Of a DNA stretch of 64,000 nt, positions 10,874-19,379 are shown in pieces. The notes below the pieces were generated by a model. It did not search any database. It saw nothing but the letters and a program-made list of their open reading frames with translations, and was not told where the DNA came from. A program made the translations under genes and the position numbers. The DNA comes from Verrucomicrobiales bacterium. Its GTDB lineage: Bacteria > Verrucomicrobiota > Verrucomicrobiia > Limisphaerales > J093. Position 1 is the first letter of the stretch. Every line of letters starts with the position of its first letter. The stretch spans positions 62,001 through 126,000 of the forward strand of contig JABTUJ010000007.1 of the NCBI GenBank assembly GCA_015075445.1. The letters run 5' to 3'.

Positions 10874-11466
10874 GGCTGTTTGCCTCCCCGTTTGCCTTCT
10901 ATGCAGGCCTTGAGCTGCTGGCGGACACGGAAGAGGGTGGTCCAGACCCAGGCGGTGCTGCGGTTGAGGTTGCGGGCGATCGCCTCGCTGGAATGGTCGG
11001 CATGGTACTTGAGGTCCAATAGCCGTCGCATCGTGGCGGGCAGTTCCTCGATGCATTGTTCGAGAACCTCCGCCTCCTTCGAACCGGCGACCGCATCCGC
11101 CCGATCCGCAAGCTCGAGTCGCCGCGCGTGCGCGTAGCGCGTCAGATTGGACTGCTCCCGGCTGAACCGCTGGATCTCGGCCCGCAGGAGGTTCCAGGCG
11201 ATGGCGCGGAGCCAGGTGCCCAGCGATGTGCCGGCGGTGAACTCGCTGATATGCCGAAAGGCATAGACGAAGACCTCATGCGCCAGTTCATCGACGAGAT
11301 GCGCGGCCGGCGTCCGCAAGGCGATGAACGCCCGGACATGGGGGAGGTGCAGGTCCACCAACGGTTCGAAGGCGTTGAGATCGCCGTGTTGCACCCTGAG
11401 GATCAGGGCGTCTTCGGCGGCAGGATCAAGGCTTGGCCCGGACGACTTCATCAATTCCGCCCGCAT
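10867..11466 (-). CDS. ECF-type RNA polymerase sigma factor
   Basis: The 199-residue protein shows sigma region 2 (about 35-100, including DELAHEVFVYAFRHISEF and LGTWLRAIAWNLLRAE) and region 4 (about 135-190, LPATMRRLLDLKYHADHSSEAIARNLNRS followed by an HTH recognition helix). No region 3 is present, as expected for an extracytoplasmic-function factor, and the length is normal. ATG 11466 and ATG 11451 are both possible starts. The stop overlaps the start of the FecR-domain gene by 7 nt, the usual sigma/anti-sigma arrangement. It probably drives its own cluster down to the window edge. No -35/-10 pair could be assigned with confidence upstream. Confidence 0.92.
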   Translation of the reverse strand: MRAELMKSSGPSLDPAAEDALILRVQHGDLNAFEPLVDLHLPHVRAFIALRTPAAHLVDELAHEVFVYAFRHISEFTAGTSLGTWLRAIAWNLLRAEIQRFSREQSNLTRYAHARRLELADRADAVAGSKEAEVLEQCIEELPATMRRLLDLKYHADHSSEAIARNLNRSTAWVWTTLFRVRQQLKACIEGKRGGKQPC

Positions 11467-11653
11467 ATAGCACGGGACGGATCAAACCTTACACATTTCT
11501 TTCGCCCGGGCGTTTCAAGTGCGGCAACGCAGGCGGCTGCGCTCGACATCCCGGCCGAATTCAGCAGGTTCCAAAGGCTCCGAGTCCAGAACTCCTGACA
11601 TAGCCCTGTTAGATCACTCGGGTGCGGTGCGGAGAACTCCATGCGGTAGAGAG

Positions 11654-12425
11654 CTACCGCGGCCTGATCCCCCGGAGAATCCATCCGTCCAGCGGCAGGT
11701 TGGGCTCGCGCCAGACCGCATGGTGGAGCGCGACCATGGCCCCAGGGTCGTTGAGCAGCACCCATAATTCCTGGGGGGCCAGCGCGTCGAGGCCCTGGCA
11801 TCGCGCCCGGTCCAGGGAGGTCGCTGGCGCCCGTGCAGGCGCGGCGCTGGGCGGTTCCAGTGTCGGGGAGGAAGGCTGGCGAAGGGCCGCCACGTGCAAC
11901 GCATTGATCTTGGGGTCCAAGACTGCCAGGGCGCCATGCGCAAGCGGCCGTTGAGCCAGCTCGGCCTCCAAGGCCGGAGCATAAGAGGCAATCGCCTCCG
12001 CCTCCGGCGGCACGCGCTGCTCCTCCGGAACCAGGAGCAGCCCGCGCCGGCGCAGCCAGGCGCCCAGGGCGGGAGAACTCAGCAGCCAACTGAGGGGCGC
12101 CGCGAAAATCATCCCGAACAACAAGGGGCTGAGCCAGGCGAGGAAGACCGGGCTGTAAACCCAGGCAACGATTCCCCACGCCACTCCCAGCAGGGTGTGC
12201 CACCGATGCAGGCGCAGCGCCGTGCCGAACGCCAGGGCTTCCTGCGCAGCCCGGCTCTGCTTGCCCCAACCCACATTCGTCCCGCAAAGAACGTCAATGA
12301 TGAAAGCCGTGTGGCAGAGCATCAGGACCGGCGCGAGCAGCGTCGAGGCGCGCGGCACATCCTCGTTGTAGATCGGGAAGAGGATGGCGGTGGGAGCCTG
12401 AAGACGCGGGGGCACCGAGCCGGAC
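11654..12425 (-). pseudogene. opgH: Remnant of glucan biosynthesis glucosyltransferase OpgH, internally deleted
   Basis: OpgH is the inner-membrane glycosyltransferase that makes osmoregulated periplasmic glucans, normally about 650-850 residues. Here only ~250 codons remain. APTAILFPIYNEDVPR is the start of the GT2 domain, but it runs straight into STLLAPVLMLCHTAF, which belongs to the C-terminal membrane region (GWGKQSRAAQE, RWHTLLGVAWG, FLAWLSPLLFG, LLVPEE). The catalytic GT2 core and several membrane helices are gone, so it cannot be an active enzyme. It follows the opgG remnant in the normal opgGH order. A neofunctionalised small membrane protein cannot be excluded because the remaining frame is intact. 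Confidence 0.8.
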
Positions 12426-13202
12426 GCTGGGCCGGGTCACCTCGAAGACGCTCTCCTGGCCCTGGGCCTTTCCCACTCGGGTTGCGAGCACCCTGCCGTC
12501 CGCGGAGGGATCTGTCGTCTGCCAGCGAAGGCGGTAGGCGAACGTCAGAGGTTCGCCGGGCTGCGGCAAGGAGGACGGGTACCAGGCCGCGACGATGTTA
12601 TCCATGGCCTCGGTCGCGGTGAGAATCTCCACCAGCCGAACGCTCCCCGCCGGCCACGGGCCGATCGGTTCCACCCACGCGCTGGGACGCAGATGGTAGG
12701 TCGCTTCGAGGTCCTGATGGCTGGCAAAGTCCCGGTCCCGCCGCAGCAGTCCGAAGCCCCGGAGAGAAGCGACCTCGAACACGCTGGAACGCGTCCGGCG
12801 GACGATTCAAGGTGTTCTCGCCGAACCAGAACATGCTGGTCAACGGCGCGATTCCCACCTGTTCGGCCGCCTGGCGAAAGAAGAGCGCCGCCTTGACCTC
12901 CGCGGTCGTTGCCCCGCCCGGGTGGATCTGGAACTGATAGGCGCCCGCCACGCTCGGGCCATCCAGCAAGGCGTAGATCGTGACCGTGTCGGTTTCGGGC
13001 TCCGGCTTCCCAATCCAGAACTCCCGAAACTCCGGGAACTCCTCGTGCTCGAGCCCCGCGTTCAGCGCCAGACCGCGGGCCGACAGGCCGAACCTCTGGC
13101 CGCGTCCCACCATGCGAAAGTAGCTCGCCCCCAGGAACACCGCGACTTCATCGAAGGTACCGGGCCGGTGAAGCGGGTACTTCAGCCGAAAACCGGCGTA
13201 GC
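12426..13202 (-). pseudogene. opgG: Remnant of periplasmic glucan biosynthesis protein OpgG, frameshifted and deleted
   Basis: OpgG is a periplasmic protein needed to build the branched glucan backbone. Clear OpgG segments are present: AGFRLKYPLHRPGTFDEVAV, FLGASYFRMVGRGQRFGLSA, GIAPLTSMFWFGEN. Then, in another frame, come RGFGLLRRDRDFASHQDLEA and WVEPIGPWPAGSVRLVEI. The join near 12790 drops roughly 30-40 residues of the family and changes frame. The N-terminal ~150 residues are absent and replaced by repeat DNA, and the C-terminus runs directly into the opgH remnant. Boundaries are approximate. Together with opgH this is a dead opgGH operon or a badly assembled one. Confidence 0.82.
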
Positions 13203-13210
13203 TCGAGGCG

Positions 13211-13352
13211 CTTGAACTTTGAGCTTTGAACCCTGAACTTCGCACCCTGGTAAGCGGACGCCCTGGGGTTGGGACCTTGCCACTGGAGCTTCCCTTGAAC
13301 TTTGAGCTTTGAACCTTGAACTTCGCACCCTGGTAAGCGGACGCCCTGGGGT
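13211..13352. repeat. Direct repeat, two 59-bp units, in the opgG remnant
   Basis: Units at 13211-13269 and 13294-13352 differ at one base and have an 83-nt period. Each begins CTTGAACTTTGAGCTTTGAA and ends GCGGACGCCCTGGGGT. They replace the expected 5' part of opgG and are evidently non-genic repeat DNA. Confidence 0.85.
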
Positions 13353-13440
13353 CAAACATTGACATTTGACATTCCACGAGCCCCCCCGCCAACGCCGGCC
13401 GCCGTTCGGCGAGAAATGTCAAATGTCAATGTTTGACCCC
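13348..13440. repeat. 26-bp perfect inverted repeat, REP-like hairpin
   Basis: The arms 13348-13373 and 13415-13440 are exact reverse complements (26 bp) around a 41-nt loop. Each arm starts, read inward, with GGGGTCAAACATTGAC. The outer end lies 10 bp past the stop codon (13451) of the minus-strand oxidoreductase. It could form a strong hairpin and end transcription. The GGGGTC end and the stop-codon-adjacent position match the 376-bp repeats at 50-57 kb. Confidence 0.9.
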
Positions 13441-13450
13441 ATTGCCTCTT

Positions 13451-14815
13451 TCAGACCAACCGCCAGCCGGGCCGGTAGGTCTTGCGGATGAGGGCGTCGG
13501 CTTCCGGACAGTTGGTGGCGCGCATCGCGGTGGGGTCCCAGACGAGCTTGCGGCCGAGCCGGTAGGCGGCGTTGCCGAGGTGATTGGCCTCGGTGAGGGC
13601 GCCGGCATAGTCGAAGTCCGAGCCGGTGGGTGAGCCGGTCTTGCAGGCCGCGATCCACTCCTCGTGATGGCCGGGCGAGGAGGGGATGAACGGGGTGGGG
13701 CGTTTGAAGTCCTGGAACTTCTCCTCGGGCAGGAGGAGGTGACGGCCATAGTCGGCGAGCAGCAAGCCTTCATCGCCAACAAAGAGGATTCCCAGGTCCC
13801 ACTTGGGGATCTTGCCTTCGGTGTAGAGGCGGGGCTTGAGCGCGCCCTGGTACCAGGTCATGGTCACCGGCGGCATGTCGCCGCGGGCACCGTACTCGTA
13901 GCGGGCCAGCATGGAGGCCGGCGCCAACTCGGGGTGCGGCGGGGGGCCCTCGGCCTCGATGCGCAGCGGGTGGCGGAGTTTCAGCGCCCAGAACGCGAGG
14001 TCATTGATGTGACTGCCCATGTCAGACATGGTGCCGCTGCCGAAGTCCCACCAGCGATACCATTTGGGGCCGGGCCAGTAAACTTCGTGGAACGGCCGTT
14101 CGGGGGCGGGGCCGAGGAAGAGGTCCCAGTGCAGGCCGGGCGGGATGGGGCTGGAGCCGGCGGGGCGTTCGCGGACGCTGACGATGTCGCCGTAGGCTTT
14201 GGCCTCCTCGGCGGTTTGCCAACCCCAGGCGCGGCCGACCCAGGTGTGGGCCTCCCGCACGGGCCCGATGGCCCCCGACTGAACGAGTTCAACGACGCGA
14301 CGGTAGTTGTCCGTGGCGTGGATTTGCGTGCCCATCTGGGTGGCGACGCGCGCCGCGGCGGCGGCCTGGGCGACGAGGCGGGTTTCCTCGATGGAATGGG
14401 CCAGGGGTTTCTCGCAGTAGACGTGTTTGCGCATCCGGAGGGCGGGCAGGGTGGCGAAGGCGTGGGTGTGTTCGGCGGTGCTGACCACGACGGCGTCCAG
14501 GTCGCGGGCCTCGTCGAGAAGCTTGCGGAAGTCCACGTACTTGCGCGCGCCGGGGAAGCGTGTGCCGGCCTGGTTCAAGCGGTCCTCGGCGACGTCGCAG
14601 AGGGCCACGATGTTCTCGCTCTTGACGGCGTCGGCATTCCCGCCGCCGCGGCCGCCGGCGCCGATGATCCCGATGTTGAGCTTGTTGTTGAGGTTCTGGC
14701 CGCGCAGCCAGGCGGGGGCGCCCAGGAGCACGCCGCCGGTCAGGGCGGTCGCGCGCAGGAAGTGGCGACGGTTGAGGGTGGAGCGAGAAGCCGCGGGACG
14801 AAGGGACTTGGTCAT
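13451..14815 (-). CDS. Gfo/Idh/MocA-family oxidoreductase, Tat-exported
   Basis: The 454-residue protein starts with a twin-arginine signal ([20 protein letters not shown], about residues 15-34). An NAD(P)-binding Rossmann motif [11 protein letters not shown] follows near residue 50, and the family's EKPLAH motif ([12 protein letters not shown]) near residue 135 carries the catalytic Lys. The C-terminal half has the usual beta-sheet domain with [12 protein letters not shown]. Such Tat-exported oxidoreductases are abundant in Verrucomicrobia and Planctomycetes and probably act on sugars outside the cytoplasm; the substrate is not evident. The gene stands alone, with the opgGH remnant downstream and a transposon upstream. 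Confidence 0.9.
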   Translation of the reverse strand: MTKSLRPAASRSTLNRRHFLRATALTGGVLLGAPAWLRGQNLNNKLNIGIIGAGGRGGGNADAVKSENIVALCDVAEDRLNQAGTRFPGARKYVDFRKLLDEARDLDAVVVSTAEHTHAFATLPALRMRKHVYCEKPLAHSIEETRLVAQAAAAARVATQMGTQIHATDNYRRVVELVQSGAIGPVREAHTWVGRAWGWQTAEEAKAYGDIVSVRERPAGSSPIPPGLHWDLFLGPAPERPFHEVYWPGPKWYRWWDFGSGTMSDMGSHINDLAFWALKLRHPLRIEAEGPPPHPELAPASMLARYEYGARGDMPPVTMTWYQGALKPRLYTEGKIPKWDLGILFVGDEGLLLADYGRHLLLPEEKFQDFKRPTPFIPSSPGHHEEWIAACKTGSPTGSDFDYAGALTEANHLGNAAYRLGRKLVWDPTAMRATNCPEADALIRKTYRPGWRLV

Positions 14816-15146
14816 GGCGTTTGCGTACGCCGGAGGCCCGGTTTCGACAAGGCAATTTCGCGAAGGTCGCGGGTGGCAGCCTGCGCGCGTCTGGGCGGCG
14901 GACCGGGTTCCTGCCGTGTGAAGTTACGGGCCCTGAGGACCGGCCGAGCGAAACAAGCTGTCGAGGAGATCCAGCTTCTCCTGGACTTTGAGCCTCGGCG
15001 CGAAAACTGAGGCGAAGGGGGGCGGATTCTTGCGCGGTAGCTGAGGGGAACGGGGCGCACTCCCTCGCTTTCCACGACTCCCCCTCCGGATCCTTGGGAC
15101 CCTCGCAAGGCTTGCCCTGCGAGGGTCTTTTGTCTCCGATTCTCGT
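14816..15146. other. Intergenic region, left flank of the transposon
   Basis: These 331 bases carry no convincing gene. They should hold the promoter of the minus-strand oxidoreductase and the left end of the transposon. The only clear structure is the hairpin at 15098-15131. No matching terminal inverted repeat could be found by eye on the right side. Confidence 0.5.
15098..15131 (+). terminator. Rho-independent terminator-like hairpin before the transposon genes
   Basis: GACCCTCGCA (15098-15107) and TGCGAGGGTC (15118-15127) form a perfect 10-bp GC-rich stem with a 10-nt loop, followed by TTTT. It would stop plus-strand read-through into the transposase operon, a common feature near transposon ends. 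Confidence 0.6.
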
Positions 15147-15737
15147 GTGTCAAAAACAAGCATCGGAGAAGACTGGTGCCAGAGCCATCTGGCGGATCAA
15201 CGGCTATATCAGTTGCTGGAGAAAGTCGATGGTGATCTGGTCCAGGAGGCCCGTGATCAGGGCTGCCGTCATTGTCAGGGCAAGCTCTACCGCAGCGACT
15301 ACGCGCGTAAGCCGCGGGGTGGCCCCCTCTGGGAGGTGCGTTTCAGCTTGTGCTGCGGCCGCGAGGGCTGCCGGCGGCGAAACACCCCGCCCTCGGTGCG
15401 CTTCCTGGGACGCCGGGTGTATGCGGGCCTGATCGTCGTCCTGGTTTCGGCGATGCGGCACGGCCTCAAGCCCGAACGGGTGCGGCGGCTGCGCCAAGCG
15501 CTGGGGATTGATCGCCGGACCCTGGAGCGCTGGCGCCAGTGGTGGCTGGGCCGCTTCGTGGAGAGCGCGTTCTGGCGCGACGCTCGCGCCCGGTTCCTGC
15601 CGCCGCTCGCCCCCCCAACCATGCCCCTGTCCCTCTGTTTGAGCTTCGCGGTCCACGAGCGCCCACGGTTGGTGGATCTGCTCCGATTCCTGGCGCCGAT
15701 CACGACGCCCAGCGCCTGGAGCGCGCTGGCTGGGTGA
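15147..15737 (+). CDS. Zinc-ribbon DNA-binding protein of the transposon
   Basis: The 196-residue protein starts at a GTG. It has a two-pair cysteine motif (CRHCQGKLYRSDYARK, then CCGREGCRRR) typical of a zinc ribbon in the first 75 residues, and then a basic helical segment (LKPERVRRLRQALGIDRRTLERW) that looks like a helix-turn-helix. No DDE residues are present. Its position as first gene of the operon suggests it binds transposon ends or the target, like zinc-ribbon accessory subunits of other transposons. The family could not be named. It ends 108 bp before the transposase. Confidence 0.7.
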   Translation: MSKTSIGEDWCQSHLADQRLYQLLEKVDGDLVQEARDQGCRHCQGKLYRSDYARKPRGGPLWEVRFSLCCGREGCRRRNTPPSVRFLGRRVYAGLIVVLVSAMRHGLKPERVRRLRQALGIDRRTLERWRQWWLGRFVESAFWRDARARFLPPLAPPTMPLSLCLSFAVHERPRLVDLLRFLAPITTPSAWSALAG

Positions 15738-15845
15738 GGCTCGCTCGCCCTCGCGCAGAGGATGCCCGGCGACAGCGGTGGAGACCGGGCGTAGAACCTC
15801 CGCCGCAGGACCGAAACAGTCGAAACAACCCACACGTCGCACTCC

Positions 15846-17312
15846 ATGAAAACCTCCTCCTCAACCCCCCGGCCGCCGGAGCGCTGGGCGCACTTCCGTT
15901 TCAGCATCATCGGACCGCTCTTGGCGGCGCCCCCCGCGCGTGGCCAACTCCAGGCCCGGCTCCAGGAACTGGCCGCCCAGCAGTGGCAGCACCCCCTCAC
16001 CGGCGCCGGGGTCCACTTCGGGCTCTCGACCCTCGAGCGTTGGTACTACCAGGCCCTGGGCGCCCAAGCCGGGCCGGTGGACGCCCTCCGCCGCAAGATC
16101 CGCTCCGATCACGGCCAACACCCCTCCCTGACGCCCCGCCTCATCCAACTGCTCACCCAGCAACATCAGCAGCATCCCAGTTGGAGCTACCAACTGCATG
16201 CCGACAACCTGGCCGTCCTGGTCGCCCAACAACCCCAGGCCGGGCCCATGCCCTCCTATGCCACGCTCTGGCGCTACATGAAAAGCCACGGGCTCTGCAA
16301 ACGCGCCCGCCGCGGGCCCGTGCACAGCCCGGGCGCCCAGGCCGCCGAGCACCGCTACCAAACCCGGGAGGTCCGCAGCTACGAGAGCGAATACGTCAAC
16401 GGCTTGTGGCATCTGGACTTTCATCACGGCTCCCGGCGCGTGCTCCTACCCGACGGCCAATGGGTCTATCCGATCTTGCTCGGGATCCTCGATGACCACT
16501 CCCGGCTCTGTTGTCATCTCCAATGGTACCTGGCCGAAGGGGCGCGCGAGCTCTGCCACGGCCTGAGCCAGGCGTTTCAAAAACGCGATCTGCCCCGCAG
16601 CCTGCTCTTTGACAACGGCTCGGCCATGATCGCCACCGAAACCCAAGCCGGACTCACCCGCCTGGGCATCGTCTTCGAAAACACCTTGCCCTATTCGCCC
16701 TACCAGAACGGAAAGCAGGAAGCGTTCTGGGGTCAGGTCGAAGGTCGGCTCCTGCCGATGCTCGAAGGCGTCGCCGATCTGAGCCTGGACCAGCTCAACG
16801 ACGCCAGTCAGCCCTGGGTCGAGTTGGAGTACAACCGCAAGGTCCACGCCGAGCTCCAGGGTCAAACCCCCTTGCAGCGCTTTCTGGCCCACAAGCATGT
16901 GGCCCAACGCTGTCCCTCGGCCCAGACGCTCCAGCACGCCTTCACCACCGAAGTGCGCCGCGTGCAGCGCCGCAGCGATGGCACCCTCACCCTGGAGGGC
17001 ATCCGCTTCGAAGTCCCTTCCCGCTTCGGGCACCTGCGCGAGCTCTGGTTGCGTTACGCCTCCTGGGATCTGAGCACCGTCCACCTGGCCGATCCCAAGA
17101 CCGGCGCCCTCTTGAGCCGGATCTATCCCCTGGACAAAAGGAAAAACGCCGAGGGCCACCGGGCGCCTCGGACTCCGGCCGCGGCCCCACCGCCACCGAG
17201 TGCGCCCACCGGCATGGCGCCCTTGCTCCAAGAGCTCATCCGCCAGTACGCCACCACCGGTCTGCCCCCGGCCTATTTGCCTGACACCCCCCACCCGCCC
17301 AGCGCCGTATGA
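15846..17312 (+). CDS. DDE transposase, integrase-core (rve) family
   Basis: The 488-residue protein carries an RNase H-like integrase core from about residue 180 to 310. Candidate catalytic residues are Asp in HLDFHHG (~191), Asp in LFDNGS (~255) and Glu in GKQEAFWGQ (~290), in the correct order. An HTH-like N-terminal half (to ~175) precedes it, and a C-terminal beta-barrel-like and Pro-rich tail follows. It resembles IS481/TniA-type transposases. ATG 15846 fits the homology. The stop overlaps the ATPase start by 4 nt, so the two are translationally coupled and probably work as a transpososome. Confidence 0.9.
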   Translation: MKTSSSTPRPPERWAHFRFSIIGPLLAAPPARGQLQARLQELAAQQWQHPLTGAGVHFGLSTLERWYYQALGAQAGPVDALRRKIRSDHGQHPSLTPRLIQLLTQQHQQHPSWSYQLHADNLAVLVAQQPQAGPMPSYATLWRYMKSHGLCKRARRGPVHSPGAQAAEHRYQTREVRSYESEYVNGLWHLDFHHGSRRVLLPDGQWVYPILLGILDDHSRLCCHLQWYLAEGARELCHGLSQAFQKRDLPRSLLFDNGSAMIATETQAGLTRLGIVFENTLPYSPYQNGKQEAFWGQVEGRLLPMLEGVADLSLDQLNDASQPWVELEYNRKVHAELQGQTPLQRFLAHKHVAQRCPSAQTLQHAFTTEVRRVQRRSDGTLTLEGIRFEVPSRFGHLRELWLRYASWDLSTVHLADPKTGALLSRIYPLDKRKNAEGHRAPRTPAAAPPPPSAPTGMAPLLQELIRQYATTGLPPAYLPDTPHPPSAV

Positions 17313-18136
17313 ACAAACGCCTGCTCAACCTCTACGGCCTCAAGTTCAATCCCTTCTCCACCCAGGTCCCCGTCCCCGCCTTGTGGTCCTCACCGCCCAT
17401 CGAGCACTTCTGCTGGCGCCTCGCCGAGCAAACCGCCGAAGGCGGCTTCGCCTGGGTCTGGGGCGATCCGGGCACGGGCAAGAGCGCCACGCTGCGCATC
17501 CTCGCCGAACACCTGGGCGGGCGGCCCGACCTCTGCGTCGGCACCTTGACCCGGCCCCAGGCCAAAATGGCCGACTTCTACCGGGAACTGGGCCATCTCT
17601 TTGGCGTGAGCCTCTCGCCCCACAACCGCTGGCACAGCGCCAAGAGCCTGCGCGAAAAATGGCTCGCCCACATCGAGGCGGCCGCTTGCCGGCCGGTGCT
17701 GCTCATCGATGAAGCCCAGGAGATGAACACCGCCGTCCTGGCCGAACTGCGCCTCTTGGCCAGTGCCGACCTGGACTCCCGCTCCATCCTCACCATCGTG
17801 CTCGGCGGCGATCAGCGCCTGGCTCACCGGCTGGAGGAACCCGACCTCTTGCCCATCGCCAGCCGGCTGCGCAGCCGGCTGCGCTTGGAAGCCTTGCCCC
17901 CCCAGCAACTCCGGGACGCGCTCCAGCACCGGCTCCAAGCCGCCGGCAACGTCCAGCTCCTGAGCCCGGGCCTGCTCCAGACCCTCTGCGAACACGCCGC
18001 CGGCAATCTGCGCCTGCTCCTCAACCTGGCCGACGATCTCCTCCTGGCCGCCGGCCGGCAGGAACGCGATGTCCTCGACGAAAAGCTCTACTTCGAGGTC
18101 TTTGCCCTGGACCCCAAACCCTCCAGAAAATCATGA
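17309..18136 (+). CDS. ExeA/TniB-like AAA+ ATPase of the transposon
   Basis: The 275-residue protein begins with the ExeA-family signature (LYGLKFNPFS) and has a Walker A GDPGTGKS at 52-59, a Walker B VLLIDEAQE near 131-139, and a sensor/arginine-finger region (IASRLRSRLRLEALPPQQL). Proteins of this family act beside DDE transposases (TniB, MuB, IstB, TnsC), where ATP-dependent DNA filaments guide target selection. It overlaps both neighbours by 4 nt, so its stoichiometry is probably tied to the transposase. General secretion ATPase ExeA is the other family member, but the context excludes that role. Confidence 0.9.
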   Translation: MNKRLLNLYGLKFNPFSTQVPVPALWSSPPIEHFCWRLAEQTAEGGFAWVWGDPGTGKSATLRILAEHLGGRPDLCVGTLTRPQAKMADFYRELGHLFGVSLSPHNRWHSAKSLREKWLAHIEAAACRPVLLIDEAQEMNTAVLAELRLLASADLDSRSILTIVLGGDQRLAHRLEEPDLLPIASRLRSRLRLEALPPQQLRDALQHRLQAAGNVQLLSPGLLQTLCEHAAGNLRLLLNLADDLLLAAGRQERDVLDEKLYFEVFALDPKPSRKS

Positions 18137-19149
18137 ATCCCCTCCCGGTCCAACGCGCCAGCCAACTCGACAGCCGCGGGCCCCAAACCCAATGGCTGGT
18201 CGAAGAGCTCTGGGGCGATCAAGCCGTCGGCATCCTGGGCGGTGAGCCCAAATGCTGCAAAAGCTTCCTGGCCCTGGACCTGGCCGTGAGCGTCGCCAGC
18301 GGGGCCGCCTGCTTGCGCCAGTTCCCCGTCCGGCGCCCGGGGCCCGTGTTGCTCTTCCCCGCCGAGGACTCCCTGCCCATCGTGCGGCAGCGCTTGGAAG
18401 GCATCGCCGCCGCGGCCCAAGTCCCCTTTGCCTCCCTGCCCGTGCAGGTCATCACCGCGCCCACGCTCCGGCTGGACACGGCCACCGACCGGGAGCGCCT
18501 GGCGCACACCGTCCAAGACCAGCGGCCGATCCTCCTGATCCTGGATCCGCTCATCCGCCTCCACCGCGTCGAGGAGAACGACGCCACCCAGATCGCCGCG
18601 CTCCTCTCCTACCTGCGCCAGCTCCAACGCCAGTTCCATCTGGCCGTCCTGGTCGTTCACCACGCCCGCAAGGACGCCCACGGTGCACGGCCCGGCCAGG
18701 CCTTGCGCGGTTCGAGCGAACTCCACGGTTGGGGCGACTCCAATCTCTATCTGCGCCGCCAAGGCTCCCAACTGACCTTGGTGACCGAGCATCGCGCCGC
18801 GCCTTCCCGCGATCCGATCCCCCTCCAACTGGTCGCCTCCGGGACCACCCTCGCCTTGCGCCTGGCCCCCGGGCCCACGGCCCCGCCCGACGCTGGGCCC
18901 ACCCCGCTTGAGCGCGTGCGCCAGGCCCTGGCCCAACTCGACCAACCGGTGCCCGTTCAGCAACTCCAGAAACGCTGTGGCCTGCGCACCGCCACCGTGT
19001 GTTCGGCCCTGGCCCAACTCGCCGCTCAAGGAGAAGTCCTTCGCCACACCCAAGGCTATCAGCTCAAGCTGCCCTTGCCCCTTTCCCGCCCTACGGCCCC
19101 CCCGGGAAACGGCAACGGGCAACACGTCCTTTGCTCCAGCGGAGGATAG
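18133..19149 (+). CDS. RepA-like AAA ATPase (RecA fold) of the transposon
   Basis: The 338-residue protein resembles hexameric RepA/AAA_25 helicase-like ATPases. The P-loop is GGEPKCCKSF (about 37-46), where the Gly that normally precedes the Lys is Cys. The Walker B is LLILDPLIRL (near 135), followed by VVHHARKDAHGARPGQALRG, typical of RepA proteins, and a C-terminal winged-helix-like segment (VQQLQKRCGLRTATVCSALAQL). A role in replication or target remodelling during transposition is inferred from context. It is last in the operon and followed by a hairpin. Confidence 0.82.
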   Translation: MNPLPVQRASQLDSRGPQTQWLVEELWGDQAVGILGGEPKCCKSFLALDLAVSVASGAACLRQFPVRRPGPVLLFPAEDSLPIVRQRLEGIAAAAQVPFASLPVQVITAPTLRLDTATDRERLAHTVQDQRPILLILDPLIRLHRVEENDATQIAALLSYLRQLQRQFHLAVLVVHHARKDAHGARPGQALRGSSELHGWGDSNLYLRRQGSQLTLVTEHRAAPSRDPIPLQLVASGTTLALRLAPGPTAPPDAGPTPLERVRQALAQLDQPVPVQQLQKRCGLRTATVCSALAQLAAQGEVLRHTQGYQLKLPLPLSRPTAPPGNGNGQHVLCSSGG

Positions 19150-19195
19150 GGCAACGCTGGGAAGCGACCCGAGCGCCGATCTGGAGCCTGCACAC

Positions 19196-19252
19196 AGCAG
19201 AAGGGCCGGACAGTCTTCCCTTGGAAGGCCGTCCGGCCCCACGCTTTCTGCT
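19196..19252 (+). terminator. Nested hairpin after the transposon operon
   Basis: GGGCCGGAC (19203-19211) pairs with GTCCGGCCC (19231-19239), and outside it AGCAGAA (19196-19202) pairs with TTCTGCT (19246-19252). It begins 47 bp past the last transposon stop codon. It may be a terminator without a T-run, or part of the transposon's right end. Confidence 0.5.
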
Positions 19253-19379
19253 GGAGCAGCCCCCAAGCGATAAATCCCAGGGGGTCTGGGGGACAGCGTC
19301 CCCAGCGTGGCACCCGCTCACCCGACCACCGGAAACCGCCCCACACCCCTTTCCCTCATGTTCCGTTCCAGGACCGCCA

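Larger units (their letters stand above)
15147..19149 (+). mobile_element. Four-gene DDE transposon with two AAA-type ATPases
   Basis: Four plus-strand genes, two of them joined by 4-nt overlaps, encode a zinc-ribbon protein, a DDE transposase, an ExeA/TniB-like ATPase and a RepA-like ATPase. A transposase plus dedicated ATPases recalls the Mu/Tn5053/Tn7 superfamily, where the ATPase controls target choice. The coordinates cover the genes only; the true ends lie somewhere in 14.8-15.15 and 19.15-19.38 kb and no terminal repeats or target duplication could be recognised. Codon use (Gln- and Pro-rich, many CAA/CCC) differs slightly from the neighbours. No passenger gene is enclosed. Confidence 0.8.

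Noticed and set aside
15098..19252. Transposon ends defined by the two hairpins
   Set aside because: The left and right hairpins differ in sequence, so they are not terminal inverted repeats; true ends remain unknown.
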